Assembly (NCBI GenBank): GCA_015178975.1
Contig: WHVD01000040.1
Location: 124,001 to 188,000, forward strand
Source of the DNA: Hysterangium stoloniferum
Lineage: Eukaryota > Basidiomycota > Agaricomycetes > Hysterangiales > Hysterangiaceae
Direction: 5' to 3'
DNA: 64,000 nt
This document shows positions 11,787 through 23,109 of this stretch, piece after piece. The notes below the pieces were generated by a model, which saw nothing but the letters and a program-made list of their open reading frames with translations, made no database searches and was not told where the DNA came from. The translations under genes were made by a program, and so were the position numbers. The number at the start of each line of letters is the position of its first letter. Position 1 is the first letter of the stretch.

Positions 11787-12654
11787 GGTAAGGTAAGTAC
11801 CAATTTTCCACAATGTCACTTAGCTGATTTTGCCTTTTTAGTGCAAAGTGGTAGAGGTTGAATCAGAGTCTGAGGGGGGAGCCAGGGAGCCCCCAAAAGG
11901 TAAGTCTCAGGTCCAAGGGTATTCTGGGGAACTAATCACATCAACAGAAGGCAAAGAAAGTGGCTCCAGTCCACCTGCAAATCAAGAACAATCCACAGTG
12001 CTCCAGTTGCAATGACCAGAACACAGACTGCCATTGGAAGTACGGGTGGAGACTGGGCTGCTGGCAATGTGTGCACCTAAAAGCGAGGTGCTCACTTGTC
12101 CACGAGCCCATGGGGTCCATGGGGTGGGAAGTGAGTGGATCAGACAGGACCATGGGCTTGGAGGAGGTCCTGGGGCGGATTGCTGAGGGCATAGAGGCCC
12201 AAAATGAGCTGCTTGAAAAGAGCAACTGGGTGCAGATGGTGGTGGCAAAAGAACTCCGAGGACTCCATGTGGAGTTTTGGATATTCCTGGTGGAGTTTGG
12301 CGGTTATGGGTATGAGGAACTGCAAATTGGGAGTTCCGAGGAAGCCAGTTCAGATGAGGATGGGGTTCCCACAGAGGTAGTGGAGCTCCCTGAGGAGATG
12401 GCTGAGGTTGGGCAAAAGCATAGCCCCATAAATGTAGATTGAAAAACATAATAAAGTTTAATAATTTTTGAAAATAAAAGTAAAGCGTGAAAAACATAAA
12501 AATCAAAGTCTGTGGAGAAATCCGCTTAGGACTTGAAAACATGTCAGAAACCTGTAAAAGCAAAGAGAGACATAGGGCGACAGGGAAAAATGAAAATGAA
12601 TCTAATCGTAACATGGGGTCTGTGGAGTGCAGTCAGAGAGAAGATAGTGGTCTG

Positions 12655-14015
12655 GGTTTGAACAAGTAAGCTATATGAAAGTCAGTAATGATTTCGGTGG
12701 CATTACTGAGTTCTGTGGCCAAAATCCATGAAGTCTCTTTGTCAGTGCCCTTGGAACCTGCCCACTTGACCAAGTAAAGCAGTTTACAAATGCATCAATG
12801 CTTATCAATTTTTGAATGTAAAATTTGTGAGATTTCAAACTCAGGTTCTCCATCAATAATGACTGGAGGAGGTGGAGATTGCATGTGATCTGGGATAGTG
12901 TTAGCAGTACAAGGTTCTAGCATAGAAACATGAAATACCGGGTGTACTGCATGCATGCTATCCAGAAGCTGTAGGGTCCTTGAAACTGAACCTACTTGTG
13001 CTATTATTTCAAAAGGACCTAAATATTTTTCAGCAAGCTTTTTTGATGGATGGGTAGTCCAGAAGAATTGAGCTTTGACAAAAATGTGATTGCCAATTTT
13101 GAAGTTGGGTGGTGGAATCCTGTGTTTGTCCGCTGAATGCTGATATTGCTCTTGGGTGGACATTATTGCAGTCCAGAGTTCCTCATGGAGCTCGTGGAGG
13201 TCTGTGATGAACTCTTGAGTATGGGTGGAGGTGAGATTTCATTCTGGATGTACTGTAATATTTGGATTATATCCTTTATTTGCAAAGAATGGGGAAACAC
13301 CAGTAGTGGCCGAAGGTGCATTGTTGTGAGCAAATTCTGCAAGTGGTAGTAGGATTTCCAATTGTCTTGTTGATAGTTGCAATATACATACATGGAGGTA
13401 TTGTTCCAATGTCTGATTGACATGTTCGGTTTGTCCGTCACCTTCCAGGTGATGTCCAGACGTGAAGTGTAACTTCATGTCGAAGGATTTCCTGAGGGAT
13501 CTAAAGAAGTGAGATACGAACTCTGATCCTCGATTGGAAGTTACATGGGATGGAACTCCATGCTTGGAAAATACATGGATAATAAAAATCTCTGCTAACT
13601 GCATGGACATGATGGTATCATGTGTGGGAATGAATATACATACCTTGTTTTGAGAATCTGTCAACAATGACTAGAATGGTGGAAAAGCCTTCGGAGTCCA
13701 GTAGGTGTTCAATGAAATCCATAGAGATGGAATTCCATGGGTATTCCGGTACTGGGAGTTGTTTCAAAAGGCCGTATGGCTTGTGTCACTGTGGTTTAGA
13801 GTGTGGACAAGTAATGCAAGATTTACAATAGTGCTTAACGAATCCTCAGAGTCCAGGCCAAGTATATTGTCTTCTTATTATTGATAGAGTTTTGTTGAAC
13901 CCAAAATGTCCTGAGAGTGGATGGTCATGTTTGTACTGGAGGATCCTGAGGCAGAGGCCTTCCAAGTCCGCTACATACAGTAGATGTGATCATCAAGTCT
14001 AATGAAACCATGCTG
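12655..14015 (-). pseudogene. chromovirus integrase and chromodomain
   Basis: Minus strand, broken. An HHCC zinc-binding region (HPLSGHFG...CKSCITC) is followed by the catalytic core (IVDRF, GVPSHVTSNRGSEF, HLEGDGQTEHVNQTLEQYL) and the C-terminal region (FVKAQFFWTTHPSKKLAEKY). The piece ends with a chromodomain (YLVKWAG, ETSW, ITDFH) at about 12680-12810. The chromodomain places the element among the chromoviruses. Confidence 0.85.
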
Positions 14016-14589
14016 GGAGGATATCTGAAAACTATTAAGTATACCAAATTCTAATATACTCTAAAGGTCATTTAAACATCTGGGATGTGATTCAAACATA
14101 ATTTGCTTTTTAAAACTTTCAAAAAGTTTTAAACTCTCTCATACATTACAAACTAAAGAATCTTTCCGGACACAAGTAGACAATAAAAAAAATTAGTAGT
14201 TTGAAACACTAATATATTTAAAAAATAGATACCTTTAGATAGTCCATTCCATGCATATGTATATCATTGGCACCTCTAAATACATATGTATTACTTCAGA
14301 ATGGATCTGTCAATCTGAACAGATTTCTACTTGATTCAATGTACCAGAATATATAGGGGGTTTTACTTAATAAAGACAGCTGTGGTATGAAAAATTTCCA
14401 ATAATATTTTACATATTTTACATGAAAATAACTACATTACAACTTTTAAAAAACAAAGTACTAATAAAAGTATTAGTAGGCATCTGTAAAAGGAAGGAAA
14501 TTATATACAATGGGTTCTATTAATTGACTCTGAATTGTTTAGGATGTAATATGGAGAATTGTTTCTGATGGTTGTTTTTTGATGATATA

Positions 14590-16189
14590 CAGTGGCTTCC
14601 AAAACTGTCCCAATGGTTTGGTAATTCTCAATAAATGCTTTATAACCCACCAAATAAATTTTCTAAAATAATGGAAGTATTCTCACATATACCCTAGCAG
14701 GCTACTTTGATATACCCAAATAATACATAATATAGATGGATATTGGTGTCACAGTGAATATTTAAAAATGACCAATCATTGGGACTGTTTTGCAACCACC
14801 CTTTTTGAATAAGATATCTTGTTATTCTAGTACTTTGTATGGCCTCCCTTAGGCTTTATTACAGCATCAAGTCTTCTGGGCATATTTTCAATCAGTTTCT
14901 GACACTTCTGAGGCTCAATCTTTGCCCATTCCACTTCCACCCTCTCCTATGACCCCTAAACTCCCTTTAATGGTGAAGGATATTTCTGGAGCTGTTTCTT
15001 CAAGTGGAATCAAAGATGTTCTATGGGATTCAGGTCAGGAGACAGTGCTGTCCAGTCTAATACCTGAATATGATTTTCAAAAAACCATTTTTGTGCCATC
15101 TTGGATATGTGTTTAGGTTATTATCCTGCTGGAAAATGGCCTCATCTGCTGGAATATCCAAATCTTCAATGCTCTGGGACAAATTATGAGCCAGGATCTC
15201 CACATATTGTGCAGAATCCATCCTTCCTTCAATCTCTGCAAGCATTCCCACTCCATTCCAACCCATACAGCCCTACACCATGATATCTCCACCTCCATAC
15301 TTGACTGTAAGTTGGGTTGTCCTATCAGAAAGTGGTTCTCCAGCTTTCTTCAACACATATTGATGTTCATCTGACCCAGTATTATTGATATTGGTCTCAT
15401 CAGACCACAAGGCCCTTTTCTGATCATCCACAGTCCAGTTTTGGTACTTGAGGGCAAAGCTTAACCTGGCCTTTCTATGTTGAGCCTTGAGCAAAGGTCT
15501 TTTTGCATTGACTACAGCTTTGAAACCATGCTGTTTCAAGGTCCTTCTGACTATTTTGGGTGAGACATGATATTTATTGATGGAATTAATGTAGTGTGTG
15601 GCCTGGATAGTATTATCTAGTTTGCCAGAGGTGATTTGATATATGATCCTCCTTTGGTCAGTAGGAGAAAGCTTGGATGGACATTCTCCTTTCAGGTTTT
15701 CTTTCTCTATATCTATCTCCTGAGCAATTCTACTGATAGTAGATTTGCTAAGACCTGTTGTAGAGGCTACATTCCTAGTGGAGAGTCCATTTTGTAGGAG
15801 GGAGATGGCTTGTTCTCTTTTGAGAGGGGAAATAGCTTTCATGATAAGAATGATAATTAAAATGTGACATTTCATATCACATATTAATTAGAACATCGAA
15901 TAGATGTCATGTGAACTTTCCTGTAATTTTCCTGGCCCTCTAGAATATAATATGATATAATGAAATGTGTGAAAAGAGAGGGTTGCAAAACTGTCCCAAT
16001 GATTGGTCATTCTTAAATATTCACTGTGACACCAATATCCATCTATATTATGTGATATTTGGGTATATCAAAGCTAGTATGTTAAGGTATATGTGAGAAT
16101 AATTTCACTATTTTAAAAAATTTATTTGGTAGGTTATAAAGCATTTATTGAGAATTACCAAAATATTGGGACAGTTTTGGAAGCCACTG
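14590..16189 (-). mobile_element. Tc1-like DNA transposon, 1.6 kb
   Basis: Terminal inverted repeats CAGTGGCTTCCAAAACTGTC / mirror image at the right end, with TA duplicated on each side (14588-14589 and 16190-16191). Encloses a DD34E-type transposase gene on the minus strand. The ends look intact, so it could be moved in trans even though the gene is broken. Confidence 0.9.
14833..15875 (-). pseudogene. Tc1-like DDE transposase, broken
   Basis: An N-terminal helix-turn-helix (KREQAISLLQNGLSTRNVA...GLSKSTISRIAQE) is followed by a second HTH region and the catalytic core: first Asp in ALWSDETN, second Asp in FQQDNN, Glu in DLNPIEHLW. This order and spacing are those of Tc1/mariner DD34E enzymes. 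Length is about 340 codons, normal for the family. A TAG replaces the expected Trp in the GGGDIMVWGC block near 15270. A one-base shift follows the second Asp near 15110, and another stop lies in the last third. The enzyme is therefore inactive, although most motifs survive. Confidence 0.85.
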
Positions 16190-16291
16190 TACTTGTTTCA
16201 GAATAGATATCACTATTTAAAGATGGAGTTTTGTAAAAATAAGACTTTTATTAGTAAATATCTAAGATTATAGTAATTATAAACACCCTCC

Positions 16292-17176
16292 CTGATCAAG
16301 AGACCAGGATTGACCAAGGTCCACAAGATTGTCAAGGTGTGCTTTAGTTATCGGGTCTAGTGGAATTGCTGATAGAATATCTTGATGTAACTTCTCAATA
16401 TCCATAATGATAATTCCATGGACAATGGCATGGATCAGGAACATTGCACAGACTGATGTGGTAAGTTGCTGATTCATGAAAATGGGTTTCAAGTTGTGTG
16501 GGTTTACCGTGGCATAGTCATTGCTCCCCTCTTTAGGATAGATGTCCCATCATCTAGTTAAAGCATTGGCTTTGCCACCGAGATGGCCTGGTTGAAAGTG
16601 GATAATGATATTGAAAGCTGATAGGTATTCAGACCAGTAGGCCTGCCAACGGGTCAAAAGTTTCATAGTAGAAAAGTATTCCAGGTTTTTGTGATCTGTT
16701 GCAATGTCAATCAGAATTCCTGAGCCTTCCAAGTAGTGTTGCCATGTTTTGAAAGCTGAACAAATTGCTAGGAGTTCCTTATCATGAATGTCATAATTGA
16801 GCTCTGCTCAGGTGAAAGTCTGGGACAGAAAAGCCACAGGGTGGACTTCTCCATCAGAGTCCTGGATAGACAGAATGGCTCCAAGTGCATAGTCTGAGGC
16901 ATACATTTCAACAATGAGCAGGAAGTCTGGTTTCCAATGTGACAGAATAGGGGCTGAAGAAAAAGAATCTTTTAAAAGATTGAAAGCTTTTTGACACTTA
17001 TCATTAAAATTCCACAGGGTATCCTTGCACGTAAGATGGGTAAGGGGTACTGTGATGTCAGAATATCTGTGGATAAACCATCAGTAAAAATTGGCAAAGC
17101 CAAGGAAAGATTGTATATCTTTGACTTTTCTTGGTTCTGGCCAGTCTTTGATGACTTGTACTTTAGTTTCATCCAT
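16292..17176 (-). pseudogene. chromovirus RNase H and connecting region
   Basis: Minus strand, broken. Contains the RT-to-RNase H connection, the RNase H strand near [10 protein letters not shown] and [17 protein letters not shown], and the start of the linker to integrase. It is bounded on both sides by MITE copies. Confidence 0.75.
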
Positions 17177-17851
17177 GGAGGTTGTCCATAATCATTATAA
17201 TATCAAATGTTTACTAATAACAGCAAAATTGCTACAAAAATCCATCTTTAAATAGTGACATATCCTCTGAGAGTATTATATTGTTAACCACCAATCATAA
17301 GAAACAATTCTTCATATTACATCCTAAATAATTCAGAGTCAATTAATAGAACCTATTGTATATAGTTTTCCAATTTATGTAAATACTTGCTAATACTTTT
17401 GTTGTTAATTTGTTTTTTAAAAACTAAACTGTAGTTATTTCCTAGTAAAACATATGAGATGTTATTGGAAATTTTTCATCCTATGGCCTTCTTTATTAAG
17501 TGAGATTACCTATATATTCTGGGTATGTTGAATCAAGTAGAAATCTGTTCAGATTGACAGATCTATTCCGAAGTAATACATATGTATTTAGAGGTGCCAA
17601 TGATATACATATGCATGGAATGGACTATCTAAAGGTATCTATTTTTCAAAAGTATTAGTGTTTCAAACTACTAATTTATTTCATTGTCTACTCGTGTCCA
17701 GAAAGATTCTTTAGTTTGTAATGTATGAGAGAGTTTAAAATTTTTTGAAAGTTTTAAAAAGCAAATTATGTTTGAATCACATCCCAGATGTTTAAATGAC
17801 CTTTAGAGTATATTAGAATTTGGTATACTTAATATTTTTCAGATATCCTCC
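17177..17851 (+). mobile_element. 675-bp MITE, complete copy
   Basis: GGAGGTTGTCC...GATATCCTCC ends, no coding region, AT-rich. Flanked by a 3-bp duplication CAT (17174-17176 and 17852-17854), although the bases allow other short readings of the same duplication. Inserted in the reverse transcriptase region of the chromovirus. Confidence 0.8.
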
Positions 17852-18572
17852 CATGTGGAGTCTGCCAGGTCCCATTATGAAATCTAGGTATTCCACGGAG
17901 TCCATGTCAAAAGTACATTTTTTTACCATTTGCGAATAAACCATGTTGTCTGAGTCTCTGGAGAACTTCATGGACTTGTTTGTTGTGTTCTGCAGGGTCC
18001 TCAGAGTAGATAAGAATGTCATCCAAGTAAACAATGACACATACATTGAGCATGTCGGAGAAAATGTCATTAATAAAACATTGAAAAACAGATGGAGCAT
18101 TGGTGAGTCCAAAGGGCATCACCAACCACTCAAAGGCCCCATAACGGGTTCTGAAAGTGGTTTTCCATTTGTCTCCTGCAGAGATCCAGACCAAATGGTA
18201 GGCATGTTTAAGGTTTATTTTGGTGTAAATCTGGGCATTCCGTGAAGCATTGAGGAGGTCAGATATAAGTGGGAGTGGATACTTATCCTTTTTTGTGACA
18301 GCATTGAGTCCTCTGAAATCAACACATAGTCTGAGGGATCCATCCTTTTTGTTGAAAAACAGAACAGGTTCTCCAAAAGGAGACTTAGAGGGTCTGATAA
18401 AACCTATGGACAGATGTTCATCCAGGAAATTGCGGATTGCAGAAAGTTCTGTGGAGGAAAGTGGGTAAATATGTCCAAGGGGTGGCTGAGCACCTTCTTT
18501 GAGGTTGATTTTTAAGTCATACTCTCTGTGAGGTGGAAGTCGGTCAGCTTTTCGCTTACTAAAAACATCCAT
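17852..18572 (-). pseudogene. chromovirus reverse transcriptase
   Basis: Typical Ty3/Gypsy RT: YPLSSTELSAIRNFLDEHL, FFNKKDGSLRLCVDFRGLN, KYPLPLISDLL, FGLTNAPSVFQ and the catalytic VIVYLDDILIYS (YLDD form). One long open frame covers most of the domain before the MITE junction. Confidence 0.9.
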
Positions 18573-19399
18573 GAAATCATGAAATCTGGGATGCCTTCTA
18601 GGTCAGCGGTTTGCTCAGATGTGGATACCAGAGTTAAAAAATGACTGGTTGCTTCATCAATTTCCAAATTGATAGTGAACGCCTGGGATCCATCCATTTT
18701 TGGAGCCCTAATAAACACTGCAGCATTAATGAGAGAAATAGATGGAGGTGCTGTGGGTTCCAGGGAAGCCATGGGTGCTGTAGGGATCACAGGAGTCTTT
18801 GAGACTGCAGGTGCCAGGAAGGCCATAGGTGCTGTGGAGGCCATAGGTGCCATGGAGACCATGTTGGGTACAGTTTCCTCAGAAGCCACAGGTGTCCAGA
18901 AAATTATGCTGTTTGCTACCCAGTCAATAAATGGATTGTAGCAGGTAAGCCAGTTATGTCCTAGGACAATCGAGCAACTTGAGTCTAACTGGGTCACATA
19001 GAAAGTGACCAATTGAGATGTTCCACATGGGAACTGGATGGGTAAATCACAAGCTTGGGTGATAACTGCATTGTGTGTGCCATTGAAAAGTCGGAGGCCA
19101 ACCAGATTTATCAAATAAGTTGACAACAGGTTATTTTGCGTGAATTTTGTATCTAACAAACAATGAGTTGAGCCAGAATCTATGAGTGCTGAAAAAACAC
19201 ATTTCGGAATCATATTAGACATATGCAACCCCAACCCGGAGTCTGTGGGGTTGCTTACTCTTTTTTTGAGTCGGAAGCCAGTTTGGCCTTCGATGGGGAT
19301 TCCATGGAGGAAGTCTTGGCTGTTCAACCTTTTGCAGAGTGTGCTTTTGCCAACAGACATTCTGGAACTTGATGACTGGGTTTTCCACACAAGAAACAA
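18512..19399 (-). pseudogene. chromovirus protease region
   Basis: Retroviral-type aspartic protease: FSALIDSGSTHCLLD with the DSGS active site, and the flap/ILG strand IVLGHNWLTCYNP. A repetitive linker of Ala/Pro/Met/Thr (APMASTAPMA...) follows before RT. Confidence 0.85.
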
Positions 19400-20483
19400 A
19401 GGTTATTGTCCATACAACATTGTCTTTCTTGTGGGGTCAATTTGCCATCAGGTCCAAGCTTGCCTGTGAGGTCAGGTTTTCCAGTTTGCCTGCCGGACTG
19501 TTGACCTTTGTTGTTGTTATTATTATTATTGTTGTTGTTAGAAGACTTTTTATCATTCTTCTTATCAGATTGGGTGGAGTTTTGGTTGTTGGTTGACAAG
19601 TTGTTGTTGTTGGTTTTATTGGCCGTGGACTTGTTGACTTTGTCTGTGGAGGTCTCGTCGGCAACTTCTGTGTGACATTCCCAATAGCATGCATCTGCAT
19701 TTTGAGCCTTGAGGTGCATACAGGACAGTGTTTTTGGCTTGCCATCTTCTCCTTTTGAGACTTCATCTTAAGGTGGGATGGCAGACTGGCATAGAATTGG
19801 TGGCAGAGAGTGGGATTGCCCCACTGACAACAAGCTGCAAGATTGTTGAATTGGACAATATAGTCCATGATGCACTGTGTGTCCTTCATATGAAGATTAG
19901 TGAGACTATTCTCGGCTTCTCTGGTCAGGTCATATGGGCCAAAGTTGGTTTCTAGCTCCTCAACAAAAGCATTCCAATCTTTGAGCCAAAGTGGCTCTTC
20001 CTTGGAAAGACCGCTAAAAGCCAGTTCAAACCATTTCAATGTGGATCCCAAGAGGTATGAAAGTGTGTAATTGACTTTTCGGGAGTCCATGGAAAATGTG
20101 GCAGATCGATCATGGAAATTGAAATGACATTGCCTGAGGAAAGTGGAAAGTTTGTTTGGGTTGGAACCTGTGAAGGGTTCCAGAGCATTGACTTTTGACT
20201 GTGGAGGTTCTGGATCCTTCTTACTGCCTTCTCTGAGCTTGTGATTCATCAATCTCTCTAAAGTGATTGCTAACAAGTCAGAGGTGGGGTCCGAAAGTGG
20301 TGGTCGATCATTAGATGGGGGATTTTCAACATCTTTGCCCTTGTCAGGGGCCACGGACTCGTCCTTGTACTCAGATTTGTCTGGGTTTTCTGGGACTTCT
20401 TCAATATGGGCTTCTTCCATGGTGTCCGGCTGGTTTGTGAGTGTCTGGCTGGTATACAAAGTAAGTGGGGAATGAAGAGTCAA
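19324..20483 (-). pseudogene. chromovirus gag
   Basis: Acidic N-terminus, then the Gag/capsid-like body (FLRQCHFNFHDR, YTLSYLLGSTLKWFELAF, LKDWNAFVEELETNFGP). An Asn-rich run encoded by a trinucleotide stretch (about 19510-19545) comes next, then a CCHC knuckle (CFLCGKPSHQVPEC). Two overlapping frames are present. The family can use frameshift or read-through between gag and pol, but which applies here is not shown. Confidence 0.85.
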
Positions 20484-20565
20484 TGGTCCAGGGAATCATT
20501 CATGTATGTGTGCTTTTCTTCTTGGTGGCATATTGAACAATCTGTGAGTCTTAGTCAGAAAATAC

Positions 20566-21328
20566 TGTTAGGTTGCATGCAGAGCTTATCGGAGGGTTTC
20601 CAGAGAAACCCACAGGAAAACCGGTAGGACTTGGCTTCAGCTTATAGGCTGCACCCTTGTGAGATTGTCTTGTCCAATTTCAAATGAGTGGATGGGAATC
20701 CCAGGGAGTCTGGGTGGGGTTCATGGGCTGAGAGGTCAGGGAGTCAAGATGAATAGGTCGAGGTCAAGTGATAGATGGGTTGGAGCCCACAGGCTCCAAC
20801 AAGTAAGAGTGGTGTGTTTCAAAGAGGAGAATAGAGTGGAAAATATACTGAGATTACTGGGGAGAATCTAAGCTGATTTTCTGACTGGATTGTATGTACA
20901 ACATCTGCCAGACTATATAGACTGTGGAATGAATAACATACCAAATCCAGTAATAATGAAAACTAAACTAGCAAACATGAAAGGAGATAAATAAACACCA
21001 AACCTGGTGTTAGGAATGGAATGGAATGGAGTGGAGTCTGAATCGTGACAGGTCATTTGACCACAACAGGAACGGGGCTCAGTTAGAGAGCTGTTGGGTT
21101 TTCCGAGTGGGGTCCGGTGACTGGTGTGTGGGACAGGGTCGGAGATAGACAGGAGCAGAGTCTGGTGGGTATTCCGGTGACTGATACATGAAGTAACAAA
21201 GGTCGAGTGTGGACAGGTCTGACATACGGAGTCTGGCGGGTTTTCCAGTAAACTGATAATTGGTGTGTGTAGGGTGTGGGTGCATATAAGTTAGTGCCCA
21301 GAATCTGGTGGGTTTTCTGGTCATAACA
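20566..21328 (-). repeat. 5' LTR of the chromovirus (family A)
   Basis: Minus-strand LTR reading TGTTATGACC...CCTAACA. It pairs with 5584-6403 and is followed on its outer side by the duplication AAATG. A CTATATAGACTG-type TATA region is near 20920. Confidence 0.85.
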
Positions 21329-21489
21329 AAATGAATGAATACTTGTCAAACAGACAAGTTGCCAAATACAGAACAAAGTGGGATAGTAGAATATTGGGAA
21401 CTGAGGAGATTCTGTAGACAGAAGATGGGGTTGGAAAGTGGATACGGAAATTGTGGAAGATGGAAGTAACCAGGAATGGATCATAACGC
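21329..21489 (+). repeat. old LTR (family C), right part
   Basis: Continues the LTR begun at 5222-5583. It shares GAATG.TTGT.AA.GGACAA.TT.CCAAAT-type landmarks with 44530-44575 and ends GATCATAAC. Confidence 0.5.
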
Positions 21490-22244
21490 CTTTGCACCAC
21501 TTGCATCAGTGAAGATGTGGAGAGTAGGTCAGGAAGGGGAGATAAAATGTGGGGGCATAAGTGACCCACCAAGTAATGTCTTGACATGCAGGGAGAGTAA
21601 GACAGTGGCATGCAAAAGGGAAGGTAAATGATGTTGAGAAGTCAAACAGTGAGTGTATAAAGACTTTGGAGAAAGGGATGATCTGGGAGTGGAATTGAAG
21701 GAACCCAGTTAGTGTTAGAATTCATAGTGGTTGCATATTGTTGATGCTCAGCTTAGTCATACTTTACAGTAGGTTAGTCATCAGTTGTATTTTAGTAGGG
21801 ACTTTGTCACCCCCTCACCCACATGAAAACCTGTTGCATATTCTTACAGTTAGTTCCTCCAACTCAGGGAGGGTGCAATGCATCTTGGCCTACCATTTGA
21901 TGAGAAGGTTTGACAGATGGATTTACTCAATAAAGTTGAATAAACAATCAAAGAATATTCAACAATATTAAGTACAGATGCCTTGTTTGACAAAGTATAT
22001 ATTCATCCTGTTGATAAGGTGTGAGGCAAAGAGAGGACACAGAGGCTCACACATAGAAAAGTTGAAATGAAGACTTGGAAAAGTTCAATGATCATATAAT
22101 ACATTTAATAATGAAACCATTCATGACATCAAACTGAGACCTGTCAAAGATATTCAAGATAGTCGAGTCAGCTTAGTTCCTGATTTTGCAATTTGCGTAG
22201 AACCACCGTGAGGCTTTCTGGAATCGCCAGGAATTAATCAAGGC
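21490..22244. other. no gene recognised
   Basis: No open frame with a known motif. The base composition resembles old repeat sequence. Confidence 0.4.
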
Positions 22245-23109
22245 ATGTCCAACGTTGAAGGTGCTGCCATAGCGGCATGGATGGAACCCGTTATTCATAA
22301 TCCCATGGAAGTCGAAGCCGAGCCTGGTTATATTTGTGGTCTGGCAATGGAGTGGATCAGGACAAAGCTACTGTATGGCACCAAGATATCCATTTTGGTG
22401 GGAAGGTGCTTGTTCAACACGCGACGTGTGGAGGAGTACCAAAGAATCGCCCTCAGGCTCAGGAACACAGGCAATGACGATGACTAGACTACTTAACAAA
22501 CAGCTAACTGTCCGGCAAATGAGCATAATAGTTAAAGAGGGGGTAGATCTCTTGAGGCATGTTCACATCATCCTCCAAAGTAACCCTCAGTTCCTTCTCA
22601 AAACCGACTCTTCACTCCCAAATAGAACTCCAGCCAATAACATCTCGCTTCTCCTCATCCTCAGACATCATTTCCAAGCCCCTACCAGCCCACTCATGCT
22701 CCTCCAAGGAATACCATTGTTTCCTCCATCGACAAGGTATCCGACTCCCATATGCTCCAGACGATCCTGCCTTCATTCGTATAGAACACTATGATGGCTC
22801 CTCTGAAATCCTCCACTATCGATTTGATTGAGTGTTCCAGCAAGATTGTTCCCCACCATCATCAGGAATCTGTTACATGGCAATGTTCACTCCAATAGGA
22901 GATCACAGAGGACCCAAGTTATTCAGGACCCCAGTTCCAGAGGGAAGTCAAGTAGAGCCTTGTCGATTCGTGTTCCTCACGTGGTTGTGGAGCCTACTCA
23001 CCACCTGGTTCTAAAATGGTGATTGATTGTGTCCCCTCCTTATACTGCAAAACTAGGAACAGGATACGTCCAATCTCAGTTCATCGATTGGTAGTATTGT
23101 CAAGGTTTC
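22245..23109 (+). pseudogene. unrecognised ORF, cut by a solo LTR
   Basis: Several overlapping plus-strand frames occur: 22245-22487 (MSNVEGAAIAAWMEPVI...), 22336-22794, and a stretch to about 23012 containing YHCFLHRQGIRLPYAPDDP and IRIEHYDGSS. The CpG content is higher than in nearby repeats, as expected of non-repeat sequence. I recognise no family, and frame changes would be needed to read it as one protein. The solo LTR at 23110 ends it, and sequence resumes at 23971 without a clear frame. It may be a decayed host gene. Confidence 0.3.

Larger units (their letters stand above)
6610..12442 (+). pseudogene. antisense zinc-cluster-like frame inside the chromovirus, in pieces
   Basis: Plus-strand coding pieces lie at about 6610-6789, 10471-10566 and 11846-12442, separated by the Copia-like remnant and a solo LTR. 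The first two pieces encode charged, coiled-coil-like stretches rich in E, A, K and R (EEAERKAKEAEEEL, EAEEQRKRGEEEA). The last encodes a Cys motif CSSCNDQNTDC...CWQCVHLKARC and then an acidic helix. Coiled-coil plus Cys-cluster proteins of this kind are common repeat-borne proteins in basidiomycetes. The product's role is unknown, and it could equally be a captured host fragment. It is broken. Confidence 0.45.
14016..16291 (-). mobile_element. 675-bp MITE copy interrupted by a Tc1-like element
   Basis: MITE arms 14016-14589 and 16190-16291 match the copies at 17177-17851 and 49990-50664, in the opposite orientation. Ends are GGAGG...CCTCC, and the 3-bp duplication CTG lies on both sides (14013-14015 and 16292-16294). 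The 3-bp target duplication (here CWG) and the presence of a PIF/Harbinger transposase in the window fit a Harbinger-type non-autonomous element. It lies in the integrase-RNase H part of the chromovirus. Confidence 0.8.
5584..21328 (-). mobile_element. Ty3/Gypsy chromovirus, broken, with nested insertions
   Basis: Element on the minus strand with LTRs 5584-6403 (3') and 20566-21328 (5'). It is flanked by the 5-bp duplication AAATG at 5579-5583 and 21329-21333. Order from the 5' LTR is gag, protease, reverse transcriptase, RNase H, integrase and chromodomain. An opposite-strand zinc-cluster-like reading frame lies before the 3' LTR. It is broken in several places and enlarged by insertions: two MITEs (one carrying a Tc1-like element), a Copia-like remnant and a solo LTR. 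The LTRs differ by many transitions and indels, so it is not recent. Confidence 0.9.

Noticed and set aside
21079-21484. Frames within and beside the chromovirus LTR
   Set aside because: They read through LTR sequence and have no counterpart in the other LTR copies.
5222-21489. A clean 5-bp target duplication for the old family C LTR
   Set aside because: Flanks GTCAAG and GCCTTT do not match, so its ends are left uncertain.
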